From an uncultured Flavobacteriales bacterium (GTDB lineage Bacteria; Bacteroidota; Bacteroidia; Flavobacteriales_D; Sanyastnellaceae): DNA of 64,000 bases. Shown one piece after another: positions 8,460 to 17,178 of this stretch (positions within the stretch are counted from its first letter, which is position 1; every line of letters begins with the position of its first letter). The notes below the pieces were generated by a model. It made no database searches. It worked only from the letters and a program-made list of their open reading frames with translations, and was not told the origin of the DNA. The stretch spans positions 34,917 through 98,916 of the forward strand of contig CALKGK010000052.1 in assembly GCA_938085105.1 (NCBI GenBank), written 5' to 3'. A program made the translations under genes and the position numbers.

Positions 8460-9200
8460 ATGCAACTATTTTATCATACCGGAAGATATTTTGAATTGGT
8501 CTTCAATGCGTTTCGCCGCCCTGAGCGCTTTTCCATTTACTGGAAGCAGATTGTTCATGAGGTGGACAAGATTGGAGTGCAAAGTGTCGGGATCATTTCG
8601 CTCTTGTCGCTTTTCATGGGGGCAGTCATTTGTATCCAGACCGCGGCCAATATTGATTCAGGCTGGATCCCCGCTTACACCATCGGTTTTACCGTTCGGC
8701 AAACGCTGATCCTTGAGTTCTGTCCTACCATCATCCCTGTGATCATGGCTGGAAAAGTGGGCTCCAACATCGCTTCAGAAATTGGAACTATGCGCATCAA
8801 GGAAGAAATTGACGCTTTGGACATTATGGGTGTCAATTCTGCGGGCTACCTTATTCTTCCAAAAATTGTTGCAGCCTTGTTCATCTTTCCCTTCTTAGTT
8901 GTGATTTCAATGTTTCTAGGGATTGGAGCTGGAGCAGTGGTTGGAGAACTCGCGGGTGTTGTTGGTTATGCGGACTATGAAGTAGGCATTCAGTATGACT
9001 TCCGTCCTTTTCAAGTGATCTACGCCATTATAAAAACCCTCGTGTTTGCCTTCATCATTACAAGCGTGAGTGCATATCATGGTTACTATACCAAAGGTGG
9101 AGCGCTCGAGGTGGGTAAATCAAGTACGCAAGCAGTGGTGTACAGCATTGTTCTGATTATGGTGACCAATTACATCATCACTCAACTCTTGCTGGTATGA
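8460..9200 (+). CDS. mlaE: MlaE/YrbE-family ABC transporter permease
   Basis: 246 residues with about five or six hydrophobic helices and the conserved EIGTMRIKEEIDALDIMGV coupling segment (around residues 105-123) that is the signature of MlaE permeases. In diderms these form the inner-membrane channel of Mla/Mce systems that move phospholipids between inner and outer membrane. ATG at 8460; the stop overlaps the start of the ATPase gene by four bases. A substrate-binding MCE-domain gene (mlaD) would normally be adjacent but is not in this window, so the partner must be elsewhere. Upstream TAATTTAG is one base off the promoter consensus. Confidence 0.9.
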   Translation: MQLFYHTGRYFELVFNAFRRPERFSIYWKQIVHEVDKIGVQSVGIISLLSLFMGAVICIQTAANIDSGWIPAYTIGFTVRQTLILEFCPTIIPVIMAGKVGSNIASEIGTMRIKEEIDALDIMGVNSAGYLILPKIVAALFIFPFLVVISMFLGIGAGAVVGELAGVVGYADYEVGIQYDFRPFQVIYAIIKTLVFAFIITSVSAYHGYYTKGGALEVGKSSTQAVVYSIVLIMVTNYIITQLLLV

Positions 9201-9952
9201 TCGAAGTTAAAGACCTCTTCAAGTCCTTCAACGGTCAGCAAGTTTTGCACGAAGTAAACGCAACATTCGACCCAGGGAAGGTAAATTTCATCATTGGGCG
9301 AAGCGGGTCGGGTAAATCGGTGTTGACCAAGTGCATCGTTGGCTTGTTTGAAGTAAGCTCGGGAAGCATTCTTTATGATGGTCGGGAGTTTACTTCCATG
9401 AATCGTGGAGAGCGAAAGGCCATTCGTCAGGAAATCGGGATGCTTTTTCAAGGTAGTGCGCTATTTGATAGCCTTACGGTCCTTGAAAATGTGATGTTTC
9501 CGCTCACCATGTTTGGAAACATGAGCAAAGAGGAAATGAAAGAACGCGCTAATTTTTGTCTGAAGCGAGTTCAACTTGAAGCTGCCCACAACAAGTTCCC
9601 CTCAGAGATCAGTGGAGGGATGCAAAAGCGGGTGGGAATTGCGCGAGCCATTGCCATGAGGCCAAAGTATTTGTTTTGTGATGAGCCCAACTCGGGACTC
9701 GATCCTCAAACGTCCATCATCATTGATAACCTCATTCGTGAAATTACAGTCGAATACGACATTACTACCGTTGTTGTGAGTCACGATATGAACTCCGTGA
9801 TCGAAATTGGCGATAACATCAATTTTGTGAATAAAGGCACCATTTGGTGGAAAGGAACACGAAACGATATCCTCAAAACAGAGAACCAAGAGCTGAATGA
9901 TTTCGTTTACGCCTCTGAGTTTTTGAAGCAGATCCGACACAATTTAGGTTAA
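9197..9952 (+). CDS. mlaF: MlaF-family ABC transporter ATPase
   Basis: 251 residues with a complete ABC cassette: Walker A GRSGSGKS (about residues 34-41), Q-loop in MLFQGSALF, signature SGGMQKR, Walker B YLFCDEP and H-loop VVVSHD. SGGMQKRVGIARAIA is the MlaF/Ttg2A variant of the ABC signature. It powers the MlaE permease encoded immediately upstream; the ATGA overlap implies coupled translation. The C-terminal WWKGTRNDIL stretch is typical of the Mce/Mla ATPases. No MlaD, MlaB or MlaC gene follows; the next gene is a nitroreductase. Confidence 0.92.
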   Translation: MIEVKDLFKSFNGQQVLHEVNATFDPGKVNFIIGRSGSGKSVLTKCIVGLFEVSSGSILYDGREFTSMNRGERKAIRQEIGMLFQGSALFDSLTVLENVMFPLTMFGNMSKEEMKERANFCLKRVQLEAAHNKFPSEISGGMQKRVGIARAIAMRPKYLFCDEPNSGLDPQTSIIIDNLIREITVEYDITTVVVSHDMNSVIEIGDNINFVNKGTIWWKGTRNDILKTENQELNDFVYASEFLKQIRHNLG

Positions 9953-10012
9953 GAGCAAAGAAAAGGTACTGACGTTTTTTTGAATTCACTCGCAAAGACG
10001 TATCTTCCAAAC

Positions 10013-10678
10013 ATGCGTGAAGAAAACTTTGTTGTTTACGAACATGAAGAGCTGTCTGAAGAGGAATCCATTTCTCGGAGCGAGTCGTTTTATTCTGAAA
10101 TGAATAAGCGGAGGAGTGTCCGCCACTTCAGCCAAAAGTCCGTCCCTGAAGAAGTAATTCAGAACATCATCAAGACTGCAGGAACCGCTCCCTCTGGTGC
10201 CCACAAGCAGCCTTATACTTTTTGTGTAGTGAGCAATGATGAGCTTAAAAGCAAGATTCGCAAGATGGCGGAGCAGGAAGAGTTCATCAATTATAATGGG
10301 AGGATGAGCGATGAATGGCTGGATGATTTGAAAAAGTTTGGCACCGATCACATCAAACCTTTTATCGAAGATGCTCCCTATCTCATTATTGTTTTCAAGA
10401 AGAGTTACAACGAAGGTGAAGAAGGGAAAACCCGGAATTATTACGTGAATGAAAGCGTGGGAATCGCTGTTGGTTTCTTGCTGGCTGCCATTCAGAATGC
10501 CGGACTCGTTGCCTTAACGCATACCCCAAGCCCAATGAATTTTTTGGCAGAAGTGTTGGGCCGACCGAAGAATGAACGCGCTTATTTGAATATTCCCGTG
10601 GGCTACCCGCATTCTTCAGCAAACGTGCCTAAAATAGAAAGAAAAGAGCTTGACGAAATCGCCCAATTTTATCGGTGA
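10013..10678 (+). CDS. Nitroreductase-family flavoprotein (iodotyrosine-deiodinase-like)
   Basis: About 221 residues from ATG 10013 (MREENFVVYEHEELSEEE). Nitroreductase-family features are the RRSVRHFS motif that contacts the FMN phosphate, TAGTAPSGAHKQPYTF, and the C-terminal LTHTPSPMNFLAEVLGRPKNERAYLNIPVGYP. The extended N-terminus with a YEEL..EE..SRSESFYSEM helix is typical of the deiodinase-like subgroup, which reductively dehalogenates or reduces substrates with NAD(P)H. A longer version from TTG 9980 is possible, but adds residues not expected for the family. The true substrate is unknown. Follows mlaF by 60 bases and may be read from its own promoter. Confidence 0.85.
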   Translation: MREENFVVYEHEELSEEESISRSESFYSEMNKRRSVRHFSQKSVPEEVIQNIIKTAGTAPSGAHKQPYTFCVVSNDELKSKIRKMAEQEEFINYNGRMSDEWLDDLKKFGTDHIKPFIEDAPYLIIVFKKSYNEGEEGKTRNYYVNESVGIAVGFLLAAIQNAGLVALTHTPSPMNFLAEVLGRPKNERAYLNIPVGYPHSSANVPKIERKELDEIAQFYR

Positions 10679-10709
10679 GTCAGCAGAAAAACCGCGGATG
10701 CGTTTTAAT

Positions 10710-10741
10710 TTTGTTCAGTAATTGAACTTTTGTTTACTTTG
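10710..10741 (+). promoter_or_regulatory. Probable promoter of acpP-fabF cluster
   Basis: A TTTG at 10710-10713 and TTACTTTG at 10734-10741 (close to TAnnTTTG) are separated by about 20 bases, the normal Bacteroidota spacing. The acpP ATG is 31 bases downstream of the second element. Confidence 0.55.
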
Positions 10742-10771
10742 CAGCCGATTTAAATCTCTAAACAATTCAGT

Positions 10772-11008
10772 ATGTCTGATATTCGTTCTAAAGTAACCGC
10801 AATTATCGTTGATAAGTTGGGTGTAGACGAAAGCGAAGTTTCAAATGAAGCAAGCTTTACAAATGATCTAGGGGCAGATTCCCTTGATACCGTAGAATTG
10901 ATTATGGAATTCGAAAAAGAATTCAACATTGCTATTCCCGATGACCAAGCTGAGAAGATTGGTACTGTAGGTCAAGCAGTGGAATACATCGAGAACAACA
11001 CAAAATAA
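10772..11008 (+). CDS. acpP: Acyl carrier protein
   Basis: 78 residues, acidic, with the phosphopantetheine attachment motif [16 protein letters not shown] (Ser about residue 38). It carries growing acyl chains as thioesters during fatty-acid synthesis. Length and sequence are typical. It is followed after 9 bases by fabF, its main partner, and then rnc, the standard bacterial arrangement. A promoter-like pair lies just upstream, so this is the first gene of the cluster. Confidence 0.97.
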   Translation: MSDIRSKVTAIIVDKLGVDESEVSNEASFTNDLGADSLDTVELIMEFEKEFNIAIPDDQAEKIGTVGQAVEYIENNTK

Positions 11009-11017
11009 GCTACGTCG

Positions 11018-12265
11018 ATGGAATTGAAGCGCGTTGTAGTTACCGGTCTTGGGGCACTGACTCCCATTGGTAGTAATGTAACAGATTACTGGAATTCATT
11101 GCTCAATGGAGTGAGCGGAGCAGCTCCCATTACCTTATTTGACGCCTCCAAATTCAAGACACAGTTTGCTTGTGAAGTCAAGAATTTCGATCCGAACGAT
11201 CACTTCGATCGGAAAGAAGCCAGAAAATTGGATCGCTTTTCTCAATATGCACTTGTGTCTGTTGAGGAAGCGATTCAAAATGCCGGCATTACTCCAGATA
11301 ATATCGACCCAGACCGGGTAGGAGTTATTTGGGGTTCTGGAATTGGCGGTCTAGAAACATTCCAAAATGAATGTTTCAACTTTGCCCAAGGAGATGGAAC
11401 ACCACGTTTCAATCCCTTCTTTATCCCTAAAATGATTGCTGATATCGCCTCTGGGCACATCTCGATCAAATACGGATTTAGAGGTCCAAACTTTACTACC
11501 GTTTCCGCTTGTGCTAGCTCAACCAACGCCCTCATTGACGCCTTCACCTACATTCGTTTGGGTAAGGCCGATGTTTTTGTGGCTGGAGGTTCTGAGGCTG
11601 CAGTAAATGAAGCTGGAATTGGTGGTTTCAATGCGCTCAAAGCACTTTCGACCAACAACGAAAACTACCAAACTGCATCGCGTCCTTTCGACTCGACAAG
11701 AGATGGTTTCGTTTTGGGTGAAGGAGCAGGAGCCATCATCCTCGAAGAATACGAACACGCCAAAAAACGTGGTGCGCACATCTATTGCGAGCTCGTTGGT
11801 GGAGGGATGTCTGCAGATGCTCACCACATGACCGCCCCGCATCCAGAAGGACTCGGAGCTAGCAACGTGATGAGATATGCACTTGATGATGCTGGTATGA
11901 GCATCGATGAGGTAGATTACATCAATGTGCACGGAACGTCAACACCTCTTGGAGATGTGGCTGAGTCGAGAGCCATTCTTGAGGTCTTCGGAGAGCATGC
12001 CTACAACCTGAACATCAGCTCGACCAAATCAATGACAGGACACCTTCTCGGTGCTGCTGGTGCTATTGAGGCCATTGCTTGTATTTTGAGTGTTGTCAAC
12101 GATGTGGTTCCTCCAACCATCAACCATGTGCACCCGGATGAAGAGTTGGATGCTAAATTGAACTTCACGTTCAACAAAGCACAACACAGAACCGTGCGCG
12201 CTGCTTTGAGCAATACCTTTGGCTTTGGTGGACACAACACCTCAGCCATCTTTAGAAAAATCTAA
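11018..12265 (+). CDS. fabF: 3-oxoacyl-[acyl-carrier-protein] synthase II
   Basis: 415 residues, standard FabF length. The active-site cysteine lies in TVSACASSTNALIDAF (about residue 165), with catalytic histidines in NVHGTSTPLGD (about 305) and KSMTGHLLGAAG (about 342) and the glycine-rich FGFGGHNTS near the C-terminus. It condenses malonyl-ACP with acyl-ACP in fatty-acid elongation. Start ATG 9 bases after acpP. The downstream rnc gene begins within or just after its stop, so the acpP-fabF-rnc unit is intact. Confidence 0.97.
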   Translation: MELKRVVVTGLGALTPIGSNVTDYWNSLLNGVSGAAPITLFDASKFKTQFACEVKNFDPNDHFDRKEARKLDRFSQYALVSVEEAIQNAGITPDNIDPDRVGVIWGSGIGGLETFQNECFNFAQGDGTPRFNPFFIPKMIADIASGHISIKYGFRGPNFTTVSACASSTNALIDAFTYIRLGKADVFVAGGSEAAVNEAGIGGFNALKALSTNNENYQTASRPFDSTRDGFVLGEGAGAIILEEYEHAKKRGAHIYCELVGGGMSADAHHMTAPHPEGLGASNVMRYALDDAGMSIDEVDYINVHGTSTPLGDVAESRAILEVFGEHAYNLNISSTKSMTGHLLGAAGAIEAIACILSVVNDVVPPTINHVHPDEELDAKLNFTFNKAQHRTVRAALSNTFGFGGHNTSAIFRKI

Positions 12266-12275
12266 GTCCCTTCTT

Positions 12276-13001
12276 TTGAACTTTGCCAATTGGTTCAAAC
12301 GTACATCTCAACGTGAGAAAGAGCTCCGCGCTTTTGTGAAAACCCAATTCGGGTTCTCCTTGAGAGACTATGAACTTTACGAACTTGCATTGAGGCACAG
12401 TTCTGCAGCTAAACGCATCGGAGGAGGAATCAAAAACAGCAATGAACGCCTGGAGTTTTTAGGCGATGCCGTGCTGGATACCATAGTAGCCCATTATCTC
12501 TATTCGAATTACCCCAAACTCCCTGAAGGTGAACTCACCAAAATGAAGGCGAAGGTGGTTAACCGGAAAACGCTCAATCAGTTTGGGGAAAAGCTCGGAC
12601 TAATGAAGTACATGCAGATGAGGCTTGGGAACCAAGAAGTGCATCAAACCATCATCGGAAACGCCTTTGAGGCCATCGTGGGAGCGATGTATCTCGATCA
12701 AGGATTCGAGCGAACCTCCAAAGTAATTACCCAATTGCTCGTGGAAAATCGAATTGATGAGAGCATCCATGAGATTACCGACTTCAAAAGTAGACTCCAC
12801 GAGTGGTGCCAAAAGGAAAAAATGTCACTAACTTTCGAAGTGATGGAAGAGAACCAACAAGGCAAACCCGACGCCTATGTCGTACAAGTCTTGGTGAATG
12901 ATCTCCATCAAGGTAAAGGAAGTGCAAAATCCAAGAAAACCGCTGAACAAAAGGCAGCCAAGGAAGCTTTCCACCGTTTAAAATTAGATGAGCTTAATTA
13001 G
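12276..13001 (+). CDS. rnc: Ribonuclease III
   Basis: RNase III domain with the signature NERLEFLGDAVL (catalytic carboxylates), FEAIVGAMYLDQG, and a C-terminal double-stranded-RNA-binding domain (from DFKSRLHEWCQ to AKEAFHRL). It processes rRNA precursors and other duplex RNA. The start is uncertain: the longest ORF begins at TTG 12219 inside fabF; I prefer TTG 12276, eleven bases after the fabF stop, giving about 241 residues (LNFANWFKRTSQREKEL). No ATG is available before the catalytic domain. A TACCTTTG promoter-like octamer at 12214 lies inside conserved fabF sequence and is probably coincidence. Confidence 0.92.
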   Translation: MNFANWFKRTSQREKELRAFVKTQFGFSLRDYELYELALRHSSAAKRIGGGIKNSNERLEFLGDAVLDTIVAHYLYSNYPKLPEGELTKMKAKVVNRKTLNQFGEKLGLMKYMQMRLGNQEVHQTIIGNAFEAIVGAMYLDQGFERTSKVITQLLVENRIDESIHEITDFKSRLHEWCQKEKMSLTFEVMEENQQGKPDAYVVQVLVNDLHQGKGSAKSKKTAEQKAAKEAFHRLKLDELN

Positions 13002-13035
13002 TGTAAGTTGTACACTTATTGGTTATTTTTACATT

Positions 13036-13446
13036 ATGAAGCACCTCCTGAGTGTTGAACTGGAATTTGATTTTTTACTTTTCGGGCTGAGTTGCCACGA
13101 AAGAGAGTACCGATTGGCATGGTACATCAATAAAGAGTTGGGTCTGTTGTTCACGTGCGAGGAGGATTTGAAAGTACACCAAAAAAGCGTTGAAAGTGCT
13201 CACGCATTTTACCGTCATTTTGATGAAGAATCCGAGCTTCAAATTGTACTATTACAGAATAGATCGAGCGAGGGCTGGGTTTTGCCTGAATTGAAGGAGA
13301 TTGACTTTTTTATCAAAGTGGAGTCGGACGGAGAGTTCGAAGAAGAAGATTTTTTTCAACGGCTGAAGAAAATCCCCGTAGTTAATGCCTGCTTTAAAGT
13401 GGATCCCAATAAGCTCAAAAACAGAGAGAATTTAATTTTTGATTGA
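13036..13446 (+). CDS. IPExxxVDY-family protein
   Basis: 136 residues from ATG 13036 (MKHLLSVELEFDFLLFGLSC). Acidic, soluble, with aromatic-rich strands and the segment WVLPELKEIDFFIKV, which corresponds to the motif that names the IPExxxVDY family of Bacteroidota. The function of this family is not known. An earlier ATG at 12988 lies inside rnc and would add an implausible segment, so I start at 13036. It sits between rnc and pyk, a position this family often holds, with pyk starting 8 bases after its stop. Confidence 0.82.
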   Translation: MKHLLSVELEFDFLLFGLSCHEREYRLAWYINKELGLLFTCEEDLKVHQKSVESAHAFYRHFDEESELQIVLLQNRSSEGWVLPELKEIDFFIKVESDGEFEEEDFFQRLKKIPVVNACFKVDPNKLKNRENLIFD

Positions 13447-13454
13447 AGCCTGAA

Positions 13455-14873
13455 ATGAAAAGAACAAAGATAGTAGCAACGATTGGTCCTGCGACCTCAT
13501 CCTATGAAATGCTCAAGGAAATCATTCATGAAGGAGTGGATGTCATTCGTTTGAATTTTTCCCATGGTGCACACGAAGATCACAAAAAGGTGATTGAGCA
13601 CGTGAGAAGAATCAATGCAGAAACCGATTACAACATTGCCCTCCTGGCAGATCTTCAAGGTCCGAAATTGAGAACCGATGATATGACCGATAATGGAGTG
13701 GAGTTAGTGGATGGAACCGAAGTGGTGATTACCACGAAAAAAGTGCTCGGTACCTCAAAGATGTTCAGTACCAACTATCAAAACTTCGCTCAAGATGTGA
13801 ATGCCGGTGAAGAAGTGCGTTTGGATGACGGTAAGCTGCACCTCTTGGTAAAGTCAACCAACAACAAAGACCAAGTGATTTGCGAAGTGATTCACGGTGG
13901 TATTTTGAGTTCGAAAAAGGGAATCAACCTACCAAATACCAACATTTCACTGCCTTGTTTGACCGAAAAAGATTTGAAAGACTTGGATTTCGCCCTGGAA
14001 CAAGATGTGGACTGGGTAGGATTGTCTTTTGTGCGTTCAGCCAGAGATATTATTGAATTGAAGCACATCATCCGAGAACGCGAGAAACACGCCCTGGTGA
14101 TTGCTAAAATCGAAAAACCCGAAGCTTTGGATGAGATTGATGATATCATCCTAGAAACCGATGCCTTAATGGTTGCACGTGGAGATTTGGGTGTGGAAAT
14201 TCCAATGCAAAATGTTCCTTTGGTGCAGAAAATGCTCATCAGAAAGTGCAAACAAAACAGCAAGCCTGTGATTGTTGCTACCCAAATGATGGAAAGCATG
14301 ATTACCAACATCACCCCAACCCGCGCCGAGGTGAATGATGTAGCCAACGCAGTATTGGATGGGACAGATGCTGTCATGCTTAGTGGAGAGACTTCAGTAG
14401 GAAAGTATCCTGCAGCGGTGATCAAAGCCATGGGGAAAATCATCGATGAGGTGGAAAATTTTGACAATGTCTACTACCATGAGAATCCACCAGCAGAAAG
14501 CAGCGAAGACCGATTTATCTCAGATTCCATCTGTTACAACGCGTGCCGTTTGTCTAAGAGGGTGAATGCAACAGCAATTGTTACCATGACTTTCTCTGGA
14601 TATACTGGGTTTAAAATCTCGAGCCAGCGACCAAAAGCAACCACTTTTGTGTTTACTGGAAACCGCAAGATCCTCACCATGATGAACTTGGTTTGGGGAG
14701 TTAAGGCGTTTTATTACGATAAAATGGTGAGTACTGACCACACGATTGCCGACATCAAATACATTTTGAAGAAAAGTGGAATGGTGAAGGAAGGTGAACT
14801 CATTATCAACATCGCAAGTATGCCGATTTCTGAGCAAGGTATGAGTAACATGTTGAAGCTGAGCAAGGCCTAA
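13455..14873 (+). CDS. pyk: Pyruvate kinase
   Basis: 472 residues from ATG 13455 (MKRTKIVATIGPATSSYE), as in the family; a TTG at 13443 would add four residues. The catalytic motif VIAKIEKPEALDEIDDIILETDALMVARGDLGVEIP (quoted region residues about 215-250; key Lys, Glu and Asp bind K+, Mg2+ and phosphoenolpyruvate) is complete, followed by VATQMMESM and MLSGETSVGKYP. It makes pyruvate and ATP from phosphoenolpyruvate and ADP. No extra C-terminal phosphotransfer domain. It ends the acpP-to-pyk run and is followed by a terminator. Confidence 0.96.
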   Translation: MKRTKIVATIGPATSSYEMLKEIIHEGVDVIRLNFSHGAHEDHKKVIEHVRRINAETDYNIALLADLQGPKLRTDDMTDNGVELVDGTEVVITTKKVLGTSKMFSTNYQNFAQDVNAGEEVRLDDGKLHLLVKSTNNKDQVICEVIHGGILSSKKGINLPNTNISLPCLTEKDLKDLDFALEQDVDWVGLSFVRSARDIIELKHIIREREKHALVIAKIEKPEALDEIDDIILETDALMVARGDLGVEIPMQNVPLVQKMLIRKCKQNSKPVIVATQMMESMITNITPTRAEVNDVANAVLDGTDAVMLSGETSVGKYPAAVIKAMGKIIDEVENFDNVYYHENPPAESSEDRFISDSICYNACRLSKRVNATAIVTMTFSGYTGFKISSQRPKATTFVFTGNRKILTMMNLVWGVKAFYYDKMVSTDHTIADIKYILKKSGMVKEGELIINIASMPISEQGMSNMLKLSKA

Positions 14874-14908
14874 TTGAAAAGGCTTAAAAGCAAAAGGAAA
14901 TGAGAAAA

Positions 14909-14941
14909 GGGACGCATCGTTGAACGATGGTCCCTTTTTTT
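14909..14941. terminator. Intrinsic terminator after pyk
   Basis: GGGAC (14909-14913) pairs with GTCCC, and CATCGT with ACGATG after a single bulged G, with a three-base loop and seven T following. An A-rich stretch before the stem means it may also serve the convergent OmpA gene. Confidence 0.85.
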
Positions 14942-14957
14942 ATGCTTGTTTGTGTGC

Positions 14958-17168
14958 TTAGTTTCTTAACTCAGCAGCCATTTCTTCGGTAATGAAAGCA
15001 AACTCTGCTCTTCTGTTTTTTTCGTGAGCCAAATCATCACAAGTTCTTCCATCTACACAGTTGTTCACGAGTTGTTCCTCTCCGTGCCAAGTAAGTACAA
15101 CTTGTTTTTGAGTTATTCCCATGCCCGCAAGGTAACGCTGCACAGATTCTGCCCTTCTTTTTGAAAGATGCTCGTTGTAGGTTTTACTTCCGCGCGAGTC
15201 GGTATGCGTGCTGATCTGAACGACCAAGCTTGGATTTTCTTTAATCAATTCAGCCAAAGCGTTCAGTTGTTCTTTAGCTGCATGGCTCAACTTACTGCTG
15301 TCAAAACCAAAGTAGACATTGCCCATGTTTCTTTCAGACATCATAGCGTTGAGTCGATTCAGGTCTTCCTTGTTTAAACCAGCTTCGATACCATTCTTCA
15401 TCCTTGCTCTTGGGTCTGGATAAACTTCAGAATCACTAGTGTTGGAGCCCGCAAGATCGGGTTCGCTGTCTTGATTTTCCTCCATTTCCAAATCAGACGC
15501 TTTGTCTGCGGCAAGCTGATTGGTTTGTTCACGCAACTCCAGCATGGCCTTCATTCGGCGTTCATTCTCTTGAGCAAGTGCTTCATTCGGGTTGATCAGT
15601 TTCTTACCTAAACTAGCAACATATGCCTCTTCTGATAATGAAATGTTTCCTGCGTCATAGTAAGTGTCTTGCAGTGGACCTTCAACGCTGTGTTCAAAAA
15701 TTGGCTCGCCGTGGGCATACTCTTTTCCGCCAAAATAAAAAGCCAATTCATCGCCAGCATTCACAGTAAACTGAAATGCATTCTGCGCATCCAAGGTAGT
15801 TTCACGAAGTTCACCACTAGTAATGTTTTTCATGGTTATGGTCTCTCCTTCTAAGGTTTGCATCATGTCAGCACTCTGCAAAGTAGCAGCAAAGATTTGC
15901 TTCATGAATTCCAAAGTGGAGAAGTAGTAGATGTTGTCCTGACCCTTACCGTCGCGGTTCGAGCTGAAATACCCCGATTCATTATCTGCTTCATACATCA
16001 TCCCAAAATCATCATGCGAGGAATTAATCGGAAAACCTAAGTTGACTGCTGGGGAATAGGTACCATTTTCTTCATTGCTCACAAACAAGTCCAATCCGCC
16101 CAATCCAGCGTGACCGTCAGAAGAGAAGAACAATTTTCCATCTTCAGAGAGGAAGGGGAACATTTCATTTCCTTCCGTATTTACAGAAGCACCAAGGTTC
16201 TGAGGTTCTCCCCAACCCGCTTCGGTTTTTTTGCTCATGTACAAGTCGGTTCCGCCAAAGCCTCCAGGCATGTTCGAGACGAAGTATAAGGTACTTCCGT
16301 CCATGCTTGCACAGGGGTGTCCGGTGGAATAATCGTTGCTATTGAAGGGCATGTCTGCAATTTTATCCCACTTATCCTCATCCTTATGTGCCTCATAAAT
16401 TTTGAGGTTTACATTTCCGTTCTTGTCAAGAACTGGTCGACCATTTTTAATGTTGTTTCGGGTAACATAAATGGTTTCGGTAGAAGGATCGTAGTATGCC
16501 GGACCGTCATGGTACTTTGAGTTGATGTCTCCTTTGATGGGAGAAATCTGCACAAACTCATCACGAGCATCTTTTTCACAAACGTAGAGGTCGAGATATG
16601 AAAGTCCTTCGGCGTAATCTTCACCACCGGCCAAATTTCGAACTCCTGCTGAGGAGAAGAGGTAACCATCGCCATATTTGGAAACACCAAAAGAAGGCTG
16701 GTCGGTATTCACTTCAAGTTTTTTCACGAAGTACTTCAAACTATCTGCCTGTAGGTCGTGGAAATATTTTGGATCACGGATGTGACTTTGAGCTCTTTGA
16801 TCTTCGGGCTCCATCATGGCATACCGCGCATACCAAAAGACACTCAAGGTGTAATCTTCTTTGGATTTTAGGGCTTCTGCGTAGTGGAGCATATCCGATG
16901 GGTTACTATCGTCAAGATCCAGGGTTTTTTTGAACCATTCGGCACTCTGGTCAATTCCTCCTAATCTTCGAAGGCAAAGACCAATTCGACGAGTGAGCTC
17001 CGGATTGTCCTTTTCATGCTCGTAAGCCAGTTCATACATTTCAAGCGCCTGGCCGAAATCGAATTTATCGAAATACTTATTACCGCGTTCTAAATCGCTT
17101 TTTTGAGCTAATACGACATTTCCGCAAAGCACTACTAGGGTGAGAGCAACGTACTTTTTAATTTTCAT
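14958..17168 (-). CDS. PorE-like outer-membrane protein: TPR, PD40 propeller, OmpA domain
   Basis: 736 residues from ATG 17166-17168, chosen because MKIKKYVALTLVVLCGNVVLAQ is a signal peptide; upstream in-frame extension to 17228 is rejected. Order: TPR-like helices (about 25-130), a WD40/PD40-type propeller (about 150-470, with repeated DGSTLYFVSNMPGGFGGTDLY and EDGKLFFSSDGHAGLGGLDLF units), a linker and a C-terminal OmpA peptidoglycan-binding domain (from NVYFGFDSSKL, with HTDSRGSKTYNEHLSKRRAE). This is the architecture of PorE of the type IX secretion system, which ties outer-membrane parts to the cell wall. The mature N-terminus has no lipobox cysteine, unlike P. gingivalis PorE. Ten bases downstream of the PorP/SprF gene, same strand. 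Confidence 0.88.
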   Translation of the reverse strand: MKIKKYVALTLVVLCGNVVLAQKSDLERGNKYFDKFDFGQALEMYELAYEHEKDNPELTRRIGLCLRRLGGIDQSAEWFKKTLDLDDSNPSDMLHYAEALKSKEDYTLSVFWYARYAMMEPEDQRAQSHIRDPKYFHDLQADSLKYFVKKLEVNTDQPSFGVSKYGDGYLFSSAGVRNLAGGEDYAEGLSYLDLYVCEKDARDEFVQISPIKGDINSKYHDGPAYYDPSTETIYVTRNNIKNGRPVLDKNGNVNLKIYEAHKDEDKWDKIADMPFNSNDYSTGHPCASMDGSTLYFVSNMPGGFGGTDLYMSKKTEAGWGEPQNLGASVNTEGNEMFPFLSEDGKLFFSSDGHAGLGGLDLFVSNEENGTYSPAVNLGFPINSSHDDFGMMYEADNESGYFSSNRDGKGQDNIYYFSTLEFMKQIFAATLQSADMMQTLEGETITMKNITSGELRETTLDAQNAFQFTVNAGDELAFYFGGKEYAHGEPIFEHSVEGPLQDTYYDAGNISLSEEAYVASLGKKLINPNEALAQENERRMKAMLELREQTNQLAADKASDLEMEENQDSEPDLAGSNTSDSEVYPDPRARMKNGIEAGLNKEDLNRLNAMMSERNMGNVYFGFDSSKLSHAAKEQLNALAELIKENPSLVVQISTHTDSRGSKTYNEHLSKRRAESVQRYLAGMGITQKQVVLTWHGEEQLVNNCVDGRTCDDLAHEKNRRAEFAFITEEMAAELRN

Positions 17169-17178
17169 CGTTTTTAGT

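Noticed and set aside
12214..12221. TACCTTTG promoter-like octamer inside the end of fabF
   Set aside because: It encodes the conserved NTFGFGG region of FabF, so coding constraint explains it; no start codon lies at the usual distance.
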